Positions 1 through 13,155 of a DNA stretch of 64,000 bases are shown in pieces. The notes under the pieces were generated by a model. That model saw only the letters and a list, made by a program, of their open reading frames with translations. It did no database searches and was not told where the DNA came from. The stretch spans positions 49,584,677 through 49,648,676 of the forward strand of contig CM048839.1 of assembly GCA_026545765.1 (NCBI GenBank). The letters run 5' to 3'. Source of the stretch: Plantago major (Eukaryota > Streptophyta > Magnoliopsida > Lamiales > Plantaginaceae). Each line of letters opens with the position of its first letter. Within the stretch, counting starts at the first letter, position 1. A program made the translations under genes and the position numbers.

Positions 1-1250
1 AAGGTAAAATTATGTCAATATGCTTATTAACTTATTAGTGGAATTGAGAATAATATAAACGGAATAGAGCTATGTGATTTTGTAAACAAAACGTGTAGAA
101 TCAATCCCTTGAAAACTATACTATCAAATATCAATGTTCATAGTAAAGCATTTTACCCTAACATTACATGTTCATTTAAGGGGTATCCAAACCGACCAAG
201 AAAAAAGAAATTTGACATTGCGATAGCACAAGATAGAAAGTACATGACCCAATGGTCAAAGCCAAAAAAATGTAAAAGAAGCTTTGTAAGAGAAGGATAT
301 CCACAAACTATGGAATAATTTGTTGCCACCAAAAAATATCACTAAAGTTTGTTTAAATGAAGAGAAATTGTCCTTGTGTTGTATATATTTCTGGTTTTCT
401 TAGTAAAAGAAACAAACGAATAATAACACCTCCATTTTAAGCCCATAAAGATTGATGGAGACTCAAGATTCTCATTCGATCACCAAAAAAGAGCTAGCTA
501 TTGGTAGCCAGCAAATGGAATCAATTTGTCATTAGGAAGATCATCACTACTTTCGTGCTGGATAGAAATAAGCTAAGAAGAACTAATACGTGAATAAATA
601 CAATATGAATACGAAATGCGATAAATTTCAAAATATTAAAATACAAATACGTTAAAAATTCGGTTGAGTATCTATTTATTTGTTTACATTTATTTTTATA
701 CTATGATGATATGAACTCCTTATATTGCTGGATTAGGACTCCATATTTATTCAAACTATTTGACAAATCAAGACTCTTTTGCACTTTGCCTATTTTGTTA
801 AAATATGATGTGTCTTGTTGACATAAAACTCTTTCAATATCAATCTTATCCAGGAAGTCTGACATAATACATTTTTTCAGCGTATTTACAAGTATGCGTA
901 TGACATATGTATTTACCGGAAATACTGTGGTGATGAAACGTATTCATGCTTCCTTAAATATAAGTGCCCTAGAGTTTTATTTCTCCTCTTCATGTTAATA
1001 CATGCTCAGACTTGGGGAAGGAAATGGACCGGGGTTCGTGAGGCCCAACATTGGCCGGGATGTTTTTAAAGTCAGAGGCCTGTCCTATAGCCGGAAATGG
1101 ACCTGGGCTTATGTCCTACCTAGGTTTGTCAAAATCGGTCTGGCTCACTATTCACTTTTTTTCATTCCTCTCTTTATATGTTATGCATATTTATTTATAG
1201 GGTTATTTACATAAAGACCTCTGGTATAATGCTCGGATTACCTTTTCAAC
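1..1250. other. Intergenic DNA, no gene recognised
   Basis: This stretch is AT-rich, and no reading frame in it shows a recognisable domain. A somewhat GC-richer patch around 1000-1140 may be repeat remnant. I see no terminal repeats that would define an element. Confidence 0.5.
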
Positions 1251-1258
1251 CCCTGTAT

Positions 1259-2313
1259 TAGGGGTATACATAAAAAATAACCGATCACTACTACCAACTA
1301 CCCGCCGTTGACGGTTAGTGTTTCTACCAAAAACTGCCCGCGGTTAAAAATTTGTCACCCGCCTTTAGGCCGGTGGGTGGCGGTTGGGCGATTGGCAACC
1401 ACCAACCCACCCGACCCACCCAACTGTATATGCATATACGTATTTTATTTTTTTTTAACATAATAGATTAACAATACTATAGGCAATGCTTTTCGAGGCA
1501 CAATTTCAGGTATTACTCCTCTTTCTAGGCAATTTTTTCTACCCTTTTCTTATTTACTTAGATTGAATTATGTTATGTTAGTTCCATATTCAGCAACACA
1601 CTCTTCTTATGAGACTGGTTTGTAACCTTGAAGTGACTGGTTGCTACTTAATTTATGCAGAAACTCCATTTCAGCTCATAATCTCATCAATTAGCTTGAG
1701 ATCATGCATATAACTGATGCCACAACTGTTTTGTTTGTTCCTGCCTCATCTAGTTTTTTGAACTTTAATCCACAATTACATAAATTTTTAAGTTTGTTAG
1801 TATGTCTCTTGCTGCAAGATCTCACTTGCATATCTCTCTAGTATTGTATGATTGGATTTGCATATCTCTTAGCTTTGAATTGTTTCTTCCTTTTTTTTTC
1901 CCCCCCCGATTGCTTAGCATTTTCCATCAGAGGGCGGAGGGAATATTGTTTTGCTTCTTGGCATTAGTTTGCAATCTTAGTTTTTGTGATGACTTCGTAA
2001 TTTAAATACTCATGGACTTATATTTGAAATTGTATTTGGAATTTATGTACCTAAACTACTTGTATTAAAACTTCGAATTATGTTATATTTGCCTTATTGT
2101 TGCAGGTGAGTTAATTGAGCTTATGAAGTCTAATGTCTCTTTCTTTAATGCGTCATATATGTCCCTGTTTTGATGTGTTAAATCGCTAATCCGCCCGCCA
2201 TCTGCCCGCGGCTATTGAGAGAAAATCCCACCCACCGCGGTTAATGATTTGGCTTACCCGCCATAGGCAGGTCGGTTAGAACTTTGGTAAATAACCGCCC
2301 GCGTACACCCCTA
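1259..2313. mobile_element. Non-autonomous hAT-type DNA transposon
   Basis: The left end begins TAGGGGTATACA and the right end finishes GTACACCCCTA, so the ends are inverted copies of TAGGGGTRTAC. The 8-bp sequence CCCTGTAT sits directly outside both ends (1251-1258 and 2314-2321). An 8-bp target duplication with a short TIR is the hAT signature. Both subterminal regions are rich in CCCGCC/GGCGGT words in opposite orientation. No transposase reading frame is visible in the 1055-bp body, so it is a non-autonomous copy. Confidence 0.8.
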
Positions 2314-2321
2314 CCCTGTAT

Positions 2322-3110
2322 AAGTAGCCTCTTCTATCTTCTTACATTCTGACTCCTTGCCATTTAGACTTTCACATTCAAATTCAAACCCCTAGAGCAG
2401 ATTTGGTTGTTAAGTCAACTAAAATAAGAAAAAGTCAACAAGAATATATAATGACGTCATAATAATGATTTCATAACCCCCACTCCGCGCCCGACGCCCT
2501 CTTAAATTGTTTCTTTGAAACCCCCTGATAGAAAATAAAATGAATTGATGTGAACTCCTTCATCCACCCCTTTCAATCCAAAGTCATCTCAACTAAAAAG
2601 CCATCTCCTTTGTCTTGACTCGTCTCTTCTACTCCTCATCCAATCATCCTCACCCCAACATTCCTTCCCTAGTTCACCATCTTCCTCAGTTCGACGTTGC
2701 TAATAGTAATTCACATTTCTTACCATTCTCATTTGATTGAGTTCACCCAACAAAATATTCACTCACAAAATGATGAAACTGAGTCAGGAGTAATGGATAA
2801 TGAATAGGTTCATGGTTTCCAATGGCAGTGAGATTGGAAAGATGGTTTGCATTTGGCCGAAAATACTCAGATTGAATGGGAAGTGGAATCAATGACGATG
2901 TTTGGAGCATTGCTTGTTGTAATCTTGGGATTTCGGATTGTTCGACAATTTGTTCTTCACTATATTTGATTTCTGAAACATGTCACGATATTTTGAGAAA
3001 AGAAGAAACCGAAGATAGCAATTTTTTTCAAATTTCTTTCAGGCGGTTTCAAAGTAGCATTAACCGGGGTTTATGACATCATCAATGACGTCATATATCT
3101 TTAGTGTGAA
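2322..3110. other. Intergenic DNA left of the Copia element
   Basis: No coding domain was recognised. The stretch has pyrimidine-rich tracts around 2560-2700 and two TGACGTCA-like sites (near 2452 and 3086). It ends where the Copia LTR begins. The short reading frame at 2876-3076 has no recognisable motif. Confidence 0.4.
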
Positions 3111-3114
3111 GCCG

Positions 3115-3644
3115 GTTAGCTTAATATTAAAGGAAGTAATGAAACATGGTATACTGAAAACACTGATGATGAGAATTAATGCTGTGTGGTGTGGTGTAGC
3201 GAAAAACACTGGAATAACACTGAAGACACAGGACAGTTAGAAGTCGAATCTAACTTGGTTTTCTTTTGCTTAGTGATCAAGAATTCGTTTCTTATTAGGA
3301 GTGGAATTCGAATCTTGCTAGGAAAAGGAATGTATGTTGATTTCTCTAGTATATATACACATGTAGGTACTAGAATAAATCGATGAGAACATGGAGATAA
3401 TACATTAAGATTTCTTGAGAGAAACACGGTGAGGAATAGAGAACGGAGCTCGATATAGCTTGATAAGTTTGGTTGATTCCTTGTAAACTGCGTTTTGGTT
3501 CTTGGTTAATAGAAATCTTGTTTATCCCGTGGACGTAGACAATTGTCGAACCACGTTAAATCTTATGTTTTTGTTTATTTTCTTGCGTTTATTTATTGGT
3601 TGGTTTGGAGTTTATTGGATTGAATTGGATTGATTTGATTAACA
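3115..3644 (+). repeat. 5' LTR of the Copia element
   Basis: It aligns without gaps over 530 bp to 7863-8392. Differences are mostly transitions, as expected for independent decay after insertion. It contains a TATATATACA box at about 3351, a possible LTR promoter. Its right edge ends ATTAACA just before the internal region. Confidence 0.93.
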
Positions 3645-3685
3645 ATTGGCCGCGTGGAAGAGAATCAACTGGTATCTATTCATCA

Positions 3686-6600
3686 ATGGCGTCTCCAAAG
3701 TTCGACCTCAAACCGTTGGAAGGAAAGACAGACTTTGGTCTGTGGAAGAGAAGGATGAAAGCTCTGTTAATGCAGCAGGGTGTGATCGATGCACTGACAG
3801 AGGAGTTTGACAAAACCATGTCTGATGCTGATAAAACGTCGATAAAAAACAAGGCGTACAGTTCTTTGTTATTAGCTTTGGGAGATAATGCCCTTATTGA
3901 AATTGGTGATCTTTCATCGGTAAAAGCAATATGGGAGAAGCTAGAAGAATTGTACAACGACAAGTCTGATGCAAATAAAATCTATGCCAAGCAACGACTA
4001 TTTGCATTCAAGATGGTTGAAGGAAAATCAATCATGAGTCAGTTGGATTTGTTCAAGAAGACGGTTGCACACCATGACAATCTGGAAACTGATGAGAAGA
4101 ACAGGATGAGGAGCCAAGACAAGGCAATTATCTTGTTGAATTCACTTCCTAGGTCTCTTGTTCCATTCAAGGATGCTTTGGTGTATGGGAGGACAGAAGC
4201 ATTGACAATGGAGGCTATTGAATCTACATTAAGATCAAGGGAGCAGGATCAGGATGGTGTTCCACCAACACTCAGTACTGGTGAAAGCCTTATGGTGAAA
4301 CAATATCACAAGTTTCCACCAAAGAAGAAGCAATATGCAGATCAAAAGAAAGCTCAGTATAACAAGGATGGCCCTGAAACAAGGAAGTGTTATTATTGCA
4401 AGAAGCAAGGACACTTGAAGAAGGATTGTATGAGTCTAAAGGCGCAGAAAGGCAAGGGTGTGGCGACAACACCGAATACTAATTATGGCACATACATTAT
4501 ACAAACCAATCAAAGGCTTATTATACTGCGGAAGCTCTTGTTACTGAAGTACTTTCAGTCACTCAAACTAGTCAATCAACTGAATGGGTTATGGATTCAG
4601 GCTATTCGTTTCATATGACACCTATTAGAGAATGGTTTTCAACTTTTGAGCATAGAAACTGTGGATCAGTTGTTCTTGGAGATGATAGACCATGCATAAT
4701 AAAGGGTATGGGAACAGTGAGAATTGAGATGTTTGATGGAGTGGTAAGGGATTTGCTTAATGTGAGATATGTACCATACTTGAAGAGAAACTTGATATCT
4801 TTAGGATTGATGGATACTAAGGGTTACAAGTATTCAGGTGAGAATGGTGTCCTTCAGGTCAATAAGGGTGGTAAGGTGGTTATGCAGGCTCTTAAAAGGA
4901 GAAAATTGTATTATCTACAAGGTGAAACTGTAACTGGTGAAGTTTCCAGTGTACAGTGTTCTGGGAACACCCGACAGTGTTCTGACAACACCGTTCTATG
5001 GCATAGAAGACTAGCACATGTTGGAGAGAAAGGTCTTATGGATTTATCTAAGAAGGGACTCTTAGGTGGAGAGAAGATACATAAGATGGAACTTTGTGAG
5101 CTCTGTGTGTTAGGGAAGTCCAAGAAGAACAGTTATGGTGTTGGGAAACATACCACACAGGACATACTTGAGTATGTGCATGCAGATTTATGGGGACATG
5201 AAAACCACCACTAGGAATGGAGGTAGATATTTTCATTCATCATTGATGATCTGTCAAGGAAAGTGTGGGTGTTTGTATTGAAGTCCAAGGATGAGACTTT
5301 CATGAAATTCAAGGAATGGCTTGTGGAGATGGAGAATCAAACGAACAAGAAACTCAAGGTGATCAGAACTGATAATTAATGGGCTGGAATTCTTGTCTAA
5401 TGAATTCAATACCTTCTTTGTTGGGAAGGGCATCTTGAGACACAAATCAGTCCCTGGAAATCCACAGCAGAATGGAGTAGTTGAAAGGATGAATAGAACA
5501 ATCATAGAAAGAGTGAGGTGCATGCTTCTTGGATCAGGTTTGTCAAAAAGTTTTTGGGGAGAGGCTGTGACTATGGCAGCACATCTTATTAACCTATGTC
5601 CATCATCAGCTATTGGTTTCAAGAGTCAAGACACCTAATGAAGTTTGGAAAGGTACTCATTCAGACTACTCATATCTCAAAGTATTTGGATGCTTAGCTT
5701 ATGCTCATGTTAAGCAAGATAAGTTGGAGGCTAGAGCAGTAAATTGCTTGTTTCTTGGTTATCCAAAGGGAGTTAAGGGATATAAACTCTGGTGCTTAGA
5801 ACCAGGTGTAAATAGATGCATCATCAGCAGGGATGTGACTTTCCATGAAAATGTGATGCCATTATTGAGGAATACTGACAGTGTTGAGAGAACACTACCG
5901 TGGAGCTGTCGTCAAGATGGTGTGTCAGAACACCGAATATGGAGGCAGACACCGGTGTGTGGTGATAACACCGCTTTTGCGCATCATGGTGTTCTGACAA
6001 CACCGCATGCTGAATCTCAGGGAAATACTGACATACATGATCAGGTGGAGCCTAAATCGAATAATCAGGTGGAGAGGCATGTGATTAGAAGGAGGACAGG
6101 GATAGAGCTCAATAATCCAGATGATGTTGTGGATTATCAACTCATCAGAGATAGAGAACCAAGAGTTAGAACCTCTACTGCAGATCCAGATATGGTGTAT
6201 TTTGCACTGAATATTGCCAAGGATATTGATTGTTATGAGCCTGAGAACTATCAAAGAGCTATAAGTTGCTCAGAGAAGAATAGTTGGTGCATTGCTATAC
6301 AGCAAGAACTCTTGTCACTTGAAAATAATCATACATGGGATATTGTAGCTATACCTAAAGGAAAGAAGCTTGTCAGTTGTAAGTGGATCTTTAAGAAGAA
6401 ACTTGGAGCTGATGGTGAGCAAAAGGTGAAATACAAAGCCAGACTAGTTGCTAGAGGTTTCACACAAAGAGAGGGTATTGACTACAATGAGATCTTTTCT
6501 CCAGTGGTGAAGCATAGCTCAATCAGGATCTTGATTGCTATGGTAGCTCAATTTAAGCTACACTTACATCAGATGGATGTTACTACTGTATTCTTGCATG

Positions 6601-7748
6601 GGAAGCTGGATGAAGAGATTTACATGAGGATACCTGAGGGTATTGAGGTAGATGACAAGGAGCACAAGGCTTGTTTATTGTTGAGATCACTGTATGGTCT
6701 TAAACAGAGTCCAAGGCTATGGTATAGAAGATTTGACAAGTTTATGTTGAGTCACAAGTTCAGGCGGTGTGACTACGACACCTGTGTTTACTTCTATGGT
6801 GAGAATGTCGAAGACATGATATATTTGCTTATTTATGTGGATGACATGCTTATAGCAAGCAAGCATATGAAAGGAATCACTCATGTGAAGAATTTCTTGA
6901 AGTCAGAATTTGAGATGAAAGACTTGGGAATAGCTAAGAGGATACTGGGCATTGATATTATTCATGGAAGTGATGGAAAGATCATTATGAATCAAAGTGC
7001 TTACTTGGAGAAGGTGTTAAGGAGATTTAACATGCACAAATCCAAGCATGCTGCAACACCTATGGGGTCTCAGTTCAAGTTATCTAAGAAGTCTTGTCCT
7101 AATACTGATGAAGAGAAGAGTCATGGAGAACACACCGTATGCTAATGCTATAGGTCGATTATGTATTCCATGGTATGTTGGCGGATTTGGCTCATGCAAT
7201 GAGCTCAAGAAGGTGTATATGGATAATCTGGCAAGGACCATTGGGAGGCGCTATGGGTCGATCGTATATTGGTGGTTCGATTAGATCGATTGGTGTTTGA
7301 GCAACACCGAGAGGAATGATGCAATCGATTGGGTATGTCGACCAATTATGCCGCAAACTTGATACAAGGAAGTCTTTAATCGGATATATATTCACATTAT
7401 TTGGTACACAAAGAAGTTGAAGTTCACCATCAACCTGTGGTTGCATTATCAACTACAGAGGCAGAATTTATGGCCATGACGGAAGCTGTGAAAGAAGCTA
7501 TTTGGCTCAAGGGAATTCTGGGGCAGTTCGTTGTGTTGCAAACACCGGGACTATATTATGTGATAGTCAAAGTGCAATTCATTTGTCAAAACATCAAGCT
7601 TACTATGACAGGTCCAAACACATTGATATAAAGTTTCACTTTATCAGAGATGAAGTTGAGAAGGGTACTATCAAGATTGAGAAGATCAGCACAGATGTTA
7701 ATCAGGCGGATAGATTTACTAAGTCAATTTCTGTGATGAAGTTTGGAT
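3686..7748 (+). pseudogene. Copia gag-pol polyprotein, broken by stops and frameshifts
   Basis: Gag starts at ATG 3686 (MASPKFDLKPLEGK...) and carries a CCHC zinc knuckle (CYYCKKQGHLKKDC) at about 4387-4428. A frameshift near 4480-4510 separates it from the protease, whose active-site region reads MDSGYSFHMT. Next come a gag-pre-integrase segment (WHRRLAHVGEKG, about 4998) and integrase, interrupted by a stop at 5212 and a further stop near 5378. Integrase resumes with PGNPQQNGVVERMN near 5455. Reverse transcriptase (about 6260-7030) keeps the catalytic YVDDM motif near 6835. The RT/RNase H junction around 7140-7400 is heavily scrambled, and RNase H returns as ALSTTEAEFMAMTEAV at about 7443. 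The element cannot encode an intact polyprotein. Motif order and the gag sequence resemble the Tork/Tnt1 branch; the lineage is inference. Confidence 0.9.
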
Positions 7749-7844
7749 AGTGTCTAAGTTCTATCAAGTTGATGGAAGGAAGGGTTGTGTCCTAATTCTA
7801 GGGACATGGATGGTGTGGTATACTGTGGTTACATTAATATGAAG

Positions 7845-7858
7845 CTAAGGTGGAGAAT
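7845..7858 (+). other. Polypurine tract before the Copia 3' LTR
   Basis: The purine-rich run AAGGTGGAGAA lies directly before the right LTR start (TGTAGTTAGC). This is the expected site of plus-strand priming in reverse transcription. Confidence 0.7.
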
Positions 7859-8392
7859 TGTAGTTAGCTTAATATTAAAGGAAGTAATGGAACATGGTGT
7901 ACTGAAAACACTGATGATGAGAATTAATGCTGTGTGGTGTGGTGTAGCGAAAAACACTGGAATAACACTGAAGACACAGGACAGTTAGAAGTCGAATCTA
8001 ACTTGGTTTTCTTTTGCTTAGTGATCAAGAATTCGTTTCTTATTAGGAGTGGAATTCGAATCTTGCTAGGAAAAGGAATGTATGTTGATTTCTCTAGTAT
8101 ATATACACATGTAGGTACTAGAATAAATCGATGAGAACATAGAGAGAATACATTGAGATTTCTTGAGAGAAACACGATGAGGAATAGAGAACAGAGCTCG
8201 ATATAGCTTGATAGGTTTGGTTGATTCCTTGTAAACTGCGTTTTGGTTCTTGGTTAATAGAAATCTCGGTTATCCCGTGGACGTAGACAATTGTCAAACC
8301 ACGTTAAATCTTGTGTTTGTGTTTATTTTCTTGCGTTTGTTTGTTGGTTGGTTTGGAGTTTATTGGATTGAATTGGGTTGATTTGATTAACA
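7859..8392 (+). repeat. 3' LTR of the Copia element
   Basis: It is the partner of 3115-3644, with the same length over the shared part and the TG start intact. It ends ATTAACA at 8392, where unrelated sequence begins. Confidence 0.92.
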
Positions 8393-8677
8393 TTTACTGC
8401 TACTAGCATTAACATTAAAACAAGCATGATCACCAATATCAAAAAAACATTTGCTTGATCATTATATGTGCAGAAAAGTAGTTGCATCAGTATGTGTGGA
8501 GTGATGCTCAGGCAACACCACATTACTAGAGCCATTTGAAGCATAACGAGATCCATTTGAAGAGTAATATGTCCAAGCAAACTCCATGAATTGCTAAAAA
8601 AAGTATCAACATTAAAGAGAGGATGAATGTTAGTAGATTGAGATCCTGACATTCTCTGCCATTACTGCATTTGCAGA

Positions 8678-8821
8678 AGGGTTTTTAACTCTAAGGTGCA
8701 GAGTTCGAACACTGGCAGCGTCAATTATTGAACGGATTTATAAGGTGGTTGAGGCGGAAGACAAGAAGTAGTGGTAATTAAGCCCTTGTAATATAATTAG
8801 CTTATTCAAAAAAAAAAAAAA
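8678..8821 (+). repeat. Possible 5'-truncated tRNA-derived SINE
   Basis: A sequence with a box B-like word (GAGTTCGAACACTGG, about 8699), a unique body and a terminal run of about 15 A residues (8807-8821) interrupts the Copia gag remnant. This is the layout of a plant SINE that has lost box A. A clean target duplication is not visible, so the assignment is tentative. Confidence 0.35.
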
Positions 8822-9488
8822 AGGGCCCTTTTGGTCCTTTGAATCCTGGAGGATAACCAATGATCTCAAAGCACTTATCAGTTGTGTAATTGTTAAAACC
8901 AAATTGTGTACACTAAGCCTCTTCGATCTTGTCTATATATCAAGGTTGAAAATTTCCTTATGTAGTAGTGCCTTGTCCAGAAGAATGTTGAGCAGCATAA
9001 GCATTTTGTGAGGTGTTAATAGACATATCAAGAACATCACTAACCCCATGAGATTGAAATAAAAACCTCTGAGATTCCTCTTGCAACAACAAAGAATACA
9101 CCTTGGATAAAACAAAGAAGTAATTGGAAGCAACTAACTTCGAATGCTACTATATGAATCATCCAATCCTACTAAAAACTCCATCACAACATTAGATTCT
9201 TGAAGTTGAAGCATGATCTTAGCACCACAGGAACACTCAGTTGAAATAGAACAAGAACACTTTACAATTGGACGGTAGCTAACATATCATCCCATAGAGC
9301 CTTGAAATTGTTGTAATATGCAGTAACAGACAAGACAAAGACCCTTTATGCATTGATCTGAAAAAGTTTTTCAAATGAAATACTCGTGGTCCATATGAAC
9401 GTGCATACCGTAATTTCATTTCATTCCATATATCATGTGCAATACTACAATACAACAAGCTTTTCTTGATGGATTTATCAATAGAAGT

Positions 9489-10317
9489 TGATGTAGGGTA
9501 AATCCGGATGAGTCAATGTCCTGCTTAAGTTGCGAGGTTAGTCAGTTTGTTGAGGCAGGGGCCCGTCAAGATGTGGGTCCGCCGGAGTACGGATCCGGTC
9601 AAGATGTCTTAGGTTTTCTATTGGTCTGATCCTTTGGCCTGTCACGAGTGATATACCCGTCTCAAGTGGGTCCGTTAAGATGTGGGTTTAGGAAGACAGT
9701 CTTTCTGGGAGCGCCCGCCAATAGGATGAGTCCGGCACAATTTGACTTGGACTTCTCCTGACAACAAAAGAAGGGGTTAGACCCTTTTGGGCCGGCTACT
9801 GGGGCTGCCTAAGAATCAACTCGATGACGGCAATCGAGTTATCTCGGACCAAACCTAGAGAGTAGATTTTGTAGTAGTAGTTGCACCTTAATGAAGAGTA
9901 AATGCGAGGTATTTATAGGGGAAGCCTTCTGACACCCCGGAATTATGTCGGTATGGCGATAGTATGACACGTGGTCTCGGAGATAGGTGGCGTGTTTATC
10001 ACACGCTTGTCAGTGCAACTTTCATGTAAATGGGCCCGTTGAGTCGGCTGAGTCCGTCAGGACTTTTATGCCGGGCATTTTTAGGGCAAGCCGTGCTGGT
10101 TTTTTCCTTGTTGGTGTAAATCCCAAGTTTGTGGGGGTCGGACCCGCCAACAATAAGGCTCATAGGTAAGTTATGCTAGAGAAAGATCTCTCTTGTGCCG
10201 GACTTCTGGACCTGGGAGTCGAACTCTTCCCAGCTGGTGCCGGTCCTATAAGAACTTAAGAGAGCGGGAATGTTGTAGGACGGTCAATTTGTTGGACGGA
10301 TTTATATGTTCATATCA
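9489..10317 (-). repeat. 3' LTR of the gag-only Gypsy element
   Basis: 829 bp, close to 13156-14001 throughout with small indels and scattered substitutions. The outer edge meets the target duplication GAAGT at 9484-9488, and the inner edge meets the polypurine tract. Confidence 0.92.
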
Positions 10318-10489
10318 TAAGTCCCCCCAGTTTTCAAGTATCTTAGTAAGAGATAGTTGTGAAATTTTCGTAGTTAGTCTGTCTCTAGTAAGGTTCTTGA
10401 CCGTTACCCAGCTTCTGGGCCTGCGGATTTGATCCAATTCGAAGGCCCATCGGTCGGCCCAGGCCCAAGCCCAATTTTGTTGTTGTCAC

Positions 10490-13117
10490 TTAGCTTACGT
10501 GGCGATATTTGATTGGTCCCTTCTTCTTATTGAAACGGAGAGGTAGAGAATCCCTCTTGGCCTCACTCTGCTTCCGCCAAATCCTATGAGATCTGTGGTT
10601 ACTGGCACCATTCCTCGCAAACTCATTTGCATTTTTCTCACGGTACTCATGAAGAGGAGGTTGGAAGATGCTCCTGTATCTACGAGTACCTTGGTCATTT
10701 CGTACCCGGCGATGTCTATTTCGATCACTAGAGGGACATCGGGATCGTGAACCAATCCTTCCCCTTGGCTTCGGATTTGTCAAAAGTGATGATATTGGTC
10801 CCTGGTGGCACCATGTTAACGAATTTCTCGTCAGATTTTCAGAGAGACTTGGCGGTCGCTTCCCTAGCGTTCCTTTGTCTCCCCCTGAGGGTCCTCCAGC
10901 AATGGTCAATATTCTCCCATAGATGACTGGATTTTCTCAGAAATAACCTGGTTGATGGTCCACATATGCTATTCTTGCTGCTTCTTGGCCTTGAGCAGGG
11001 GTCCTCCGATTTTCTTGTCCCCTAGGGCTTAGAGATCTTCGGTCATTTTTTCTTTCCCTAGGGCTATACTGTCCTAGTGGGAGTGGAGGAGTTCTCCTCG
11101 GGCTTGTGGTTCTTCTTTTTTCCCTTCTGATATCGTTTCTTTCTTGCCTGGGGCTTGCTTTCCCAAGGGAAGGTCCTCGATGATCTCTTCTGTCATGTTG
11201 GTTGCAGACCATGTTATTCGAATTTTGATCTCGTTGATTGCCCCCACCAGATTTTCTGATCACGTACTCATGTAGGTATCCTAACTCAATCAAACGTTGA
11301 ATTTCTTGTCTGAGGTGGGTGCATTTTCCCGTAGAGTGTCCTACTTGCCGATGGAAGTGGCAATATTCGTTTGAGTTTCTGGTGTACCTGTTCTCCCTAT
11401 ACTTTGCGGGCCATTCGAAAGGTACTCCATTACTTTGCATGATCGTGAGGATTTGTTCTTTGGGGGCCTTTAGATCGTGGTAATGAATCTTCCGAGGGGA
11501 ACTTCTTCTCTCCTCGATCCTTCCCCATCGATCATTCTTCTGCGTTCTGGATCCTAGGTATGGATCTCCCAGACGGAGATTATCCAGGACGGGTTTCGTC
11601 TTTTTTACACCGGCTTTAACTACCATCTTGTCGAGGGTCTCAATGGTGTTCAAGAATTTCTTGATCACCTCAGTTAACTCACGTTATGTTGTTATATCGG
11701 CATCTATGATCCTGTAACGGAACGAAGCATTGTTGGTGTTTTCCGCCAGGTGCGTGATTCGTTCCTTGATGGGATGCTTTTCTACCAATGCCGCTGCTTG
11801 CTCAAACCTTTTTAGGAATGACCTCAAACTTTCGTGATCCTTTTGGATGATTTCTCCCAGGTAGCTAAACTGGATGGGCAACTTCCAAGAAGTTCTCAAA
11901 CCTCATGGTAAATTTAGTGATTAGATGTTGCCATGACAGGATGGAATCTGGGCGGAGTTGTTTCCACCATCTCATTGTCGGTCTGTAGAGGGTGTTTGGA
12001 AACAATTGAGACCTCACATGATCTGGTACAACATGCCCACTTAAGGAGGCCTCGAATCGGATTCTGTGATCAATGTGACATGAATTATCATATGTTTCCT
12101 TTGATGGGGGGTTTCGTTCCCTAATGGTAATTACGCCATTCGACTTCTCGCATAGAGGATCCACGTTTGACTGCATTTGATGATATCTCCGGCCCTGTAA
12201 GAGATTCCAATTTGCCTGCTCAAGGTCTAGGACCGCCTCATGGATACGGACTTGTTCCTTGATTTTTTCGCCTCGGTCATGGGGCTCACTGTTGTTCCGG
12301 CTGATCGGGAGAAGCTCCTCTCACGACGACTTTCTGGGCTTCTCCTCCTCCTTTCATAGTGATCCTCGTTGTCCCTTCTTTCGTTGGGGCTGGAAGACCT
12401 ATTATTCCTGCCAGTTCGCCTATAGGTCTGAGGGGGTGAATCTCCTCGGACTCATGGGCTATATCCTCCTCACTATATTGGTTACGCATGTTCCTCCTAT
12501 CATTATTCCTTGGCGATGATTTCTTGTAGAGACCAGGATGGAGCAGAGTTATGGGAATTCTCATTCTCGACTCTTCTTGCCTCCCTCCCGCTACCTCGGT
12601 TTTGTTGAGCTCTCTCGTCCAATAAGTTTCTTAAGTCCCCGTGGTCTCCTATTGCATGTCCTATTGGTAGCGGAACGATCTGTTTTGGGATATCGGTTCT
12701 CGGCATGATCACTCGCGACTTGTTCGGGACTCGATTCGGATGGGAGGATTGAGGCTTCGCTCTCGCACTCCCAACAAATATTGTGGTAGTGTCCTCATTT
12801 GTATGGGGGCCTGCAATTGTAAGATTTGTGCCTCGCTACATCCCGCCAAGATTTGATCCGCCGTAGTTTGAGGATGGCAAACAAGTGGAGGATTCTGTAG
12901 TACAGGAAGAGTTGATTCGTTCCTTGTAGGGACAGACATGGATGCTTCCATCCCATCTCTTTCATCATGTTCGGGGATGACCCTATTTCCTGCGGATCTT
13001 TGGTTTTCGCCCAAGTTCGGTGGTTGTTGTTGAGTGGAGATTGAGACCTGAATTTGAAGCTACCGATCTAGCGCAAGTAGAATGCGTCTTCTTCGTTCGT
13101 TTCTTAGCAGGTGCCAT
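10490..13117 (-). pseudogene. Gypsy Gag and protease start, frameshifted
   Basis: Reading starts near ATG 13117 (MAPAKKRTKKTH...) and breaks into several frames: about 13014-12709, 12712-12503, 12564-12286, 12176-11865, 11899-11684 and 11668-10937. The core Gag domain is visible as MRWWKQLRPDSILSWQHL near 12000 and FLKRFEQAAALVE near 11800. A CHFHRQVGHSTGKC motif near 11350, followed by LIELGYLHEYV, resembles the zinc-binding end of Tat/Ogre-type Gag. The last piece carries the aspartic protease motif VDTGASSNLLF at about 10650-10680 and stops at 10490-10495, shortly before the 3' LTR. The retained domains are certain; the Tat-lineage placement is inference. Confidence 0.85.
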
Positions 13118-13155
13118 GGCTTTTTGTACTTAGTGGTTCCCACATACGGCCAATA

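Larger units (their letters stand above)
3111..8392 (+). mobile_element. Ty1/Copia LTR retrotransposon (Tork-like), degenerate
   Basis: This is a complete LTR-internal-LTR structure with Copia domain order gag, protease, integrase, reverse transcriptase, RNase H. The shared LTR sequence runs 3115-3644 and 7863-8392, 530 bp each, differing at about 16 positions (about 3%). Both copies end in ...TTAACA. The right LTR begins TGTAGTTAGC while the same four bases at the left copy read GCCG. I could not find a matching 5-bp target duplication outside the LTRs, so one flank may be rearranged. A TGGTATC match to the start of an initiator-Met tRNA primer site lies at 3670-3676, 25 bp inside the left LTR rather than next to it. 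Confidence 0.93.

Noticed and set aside
1802..2005. 67-codon hydrophobic frame
   Set aside because: It lies inside the hAT-type element and has no recognisable domain.
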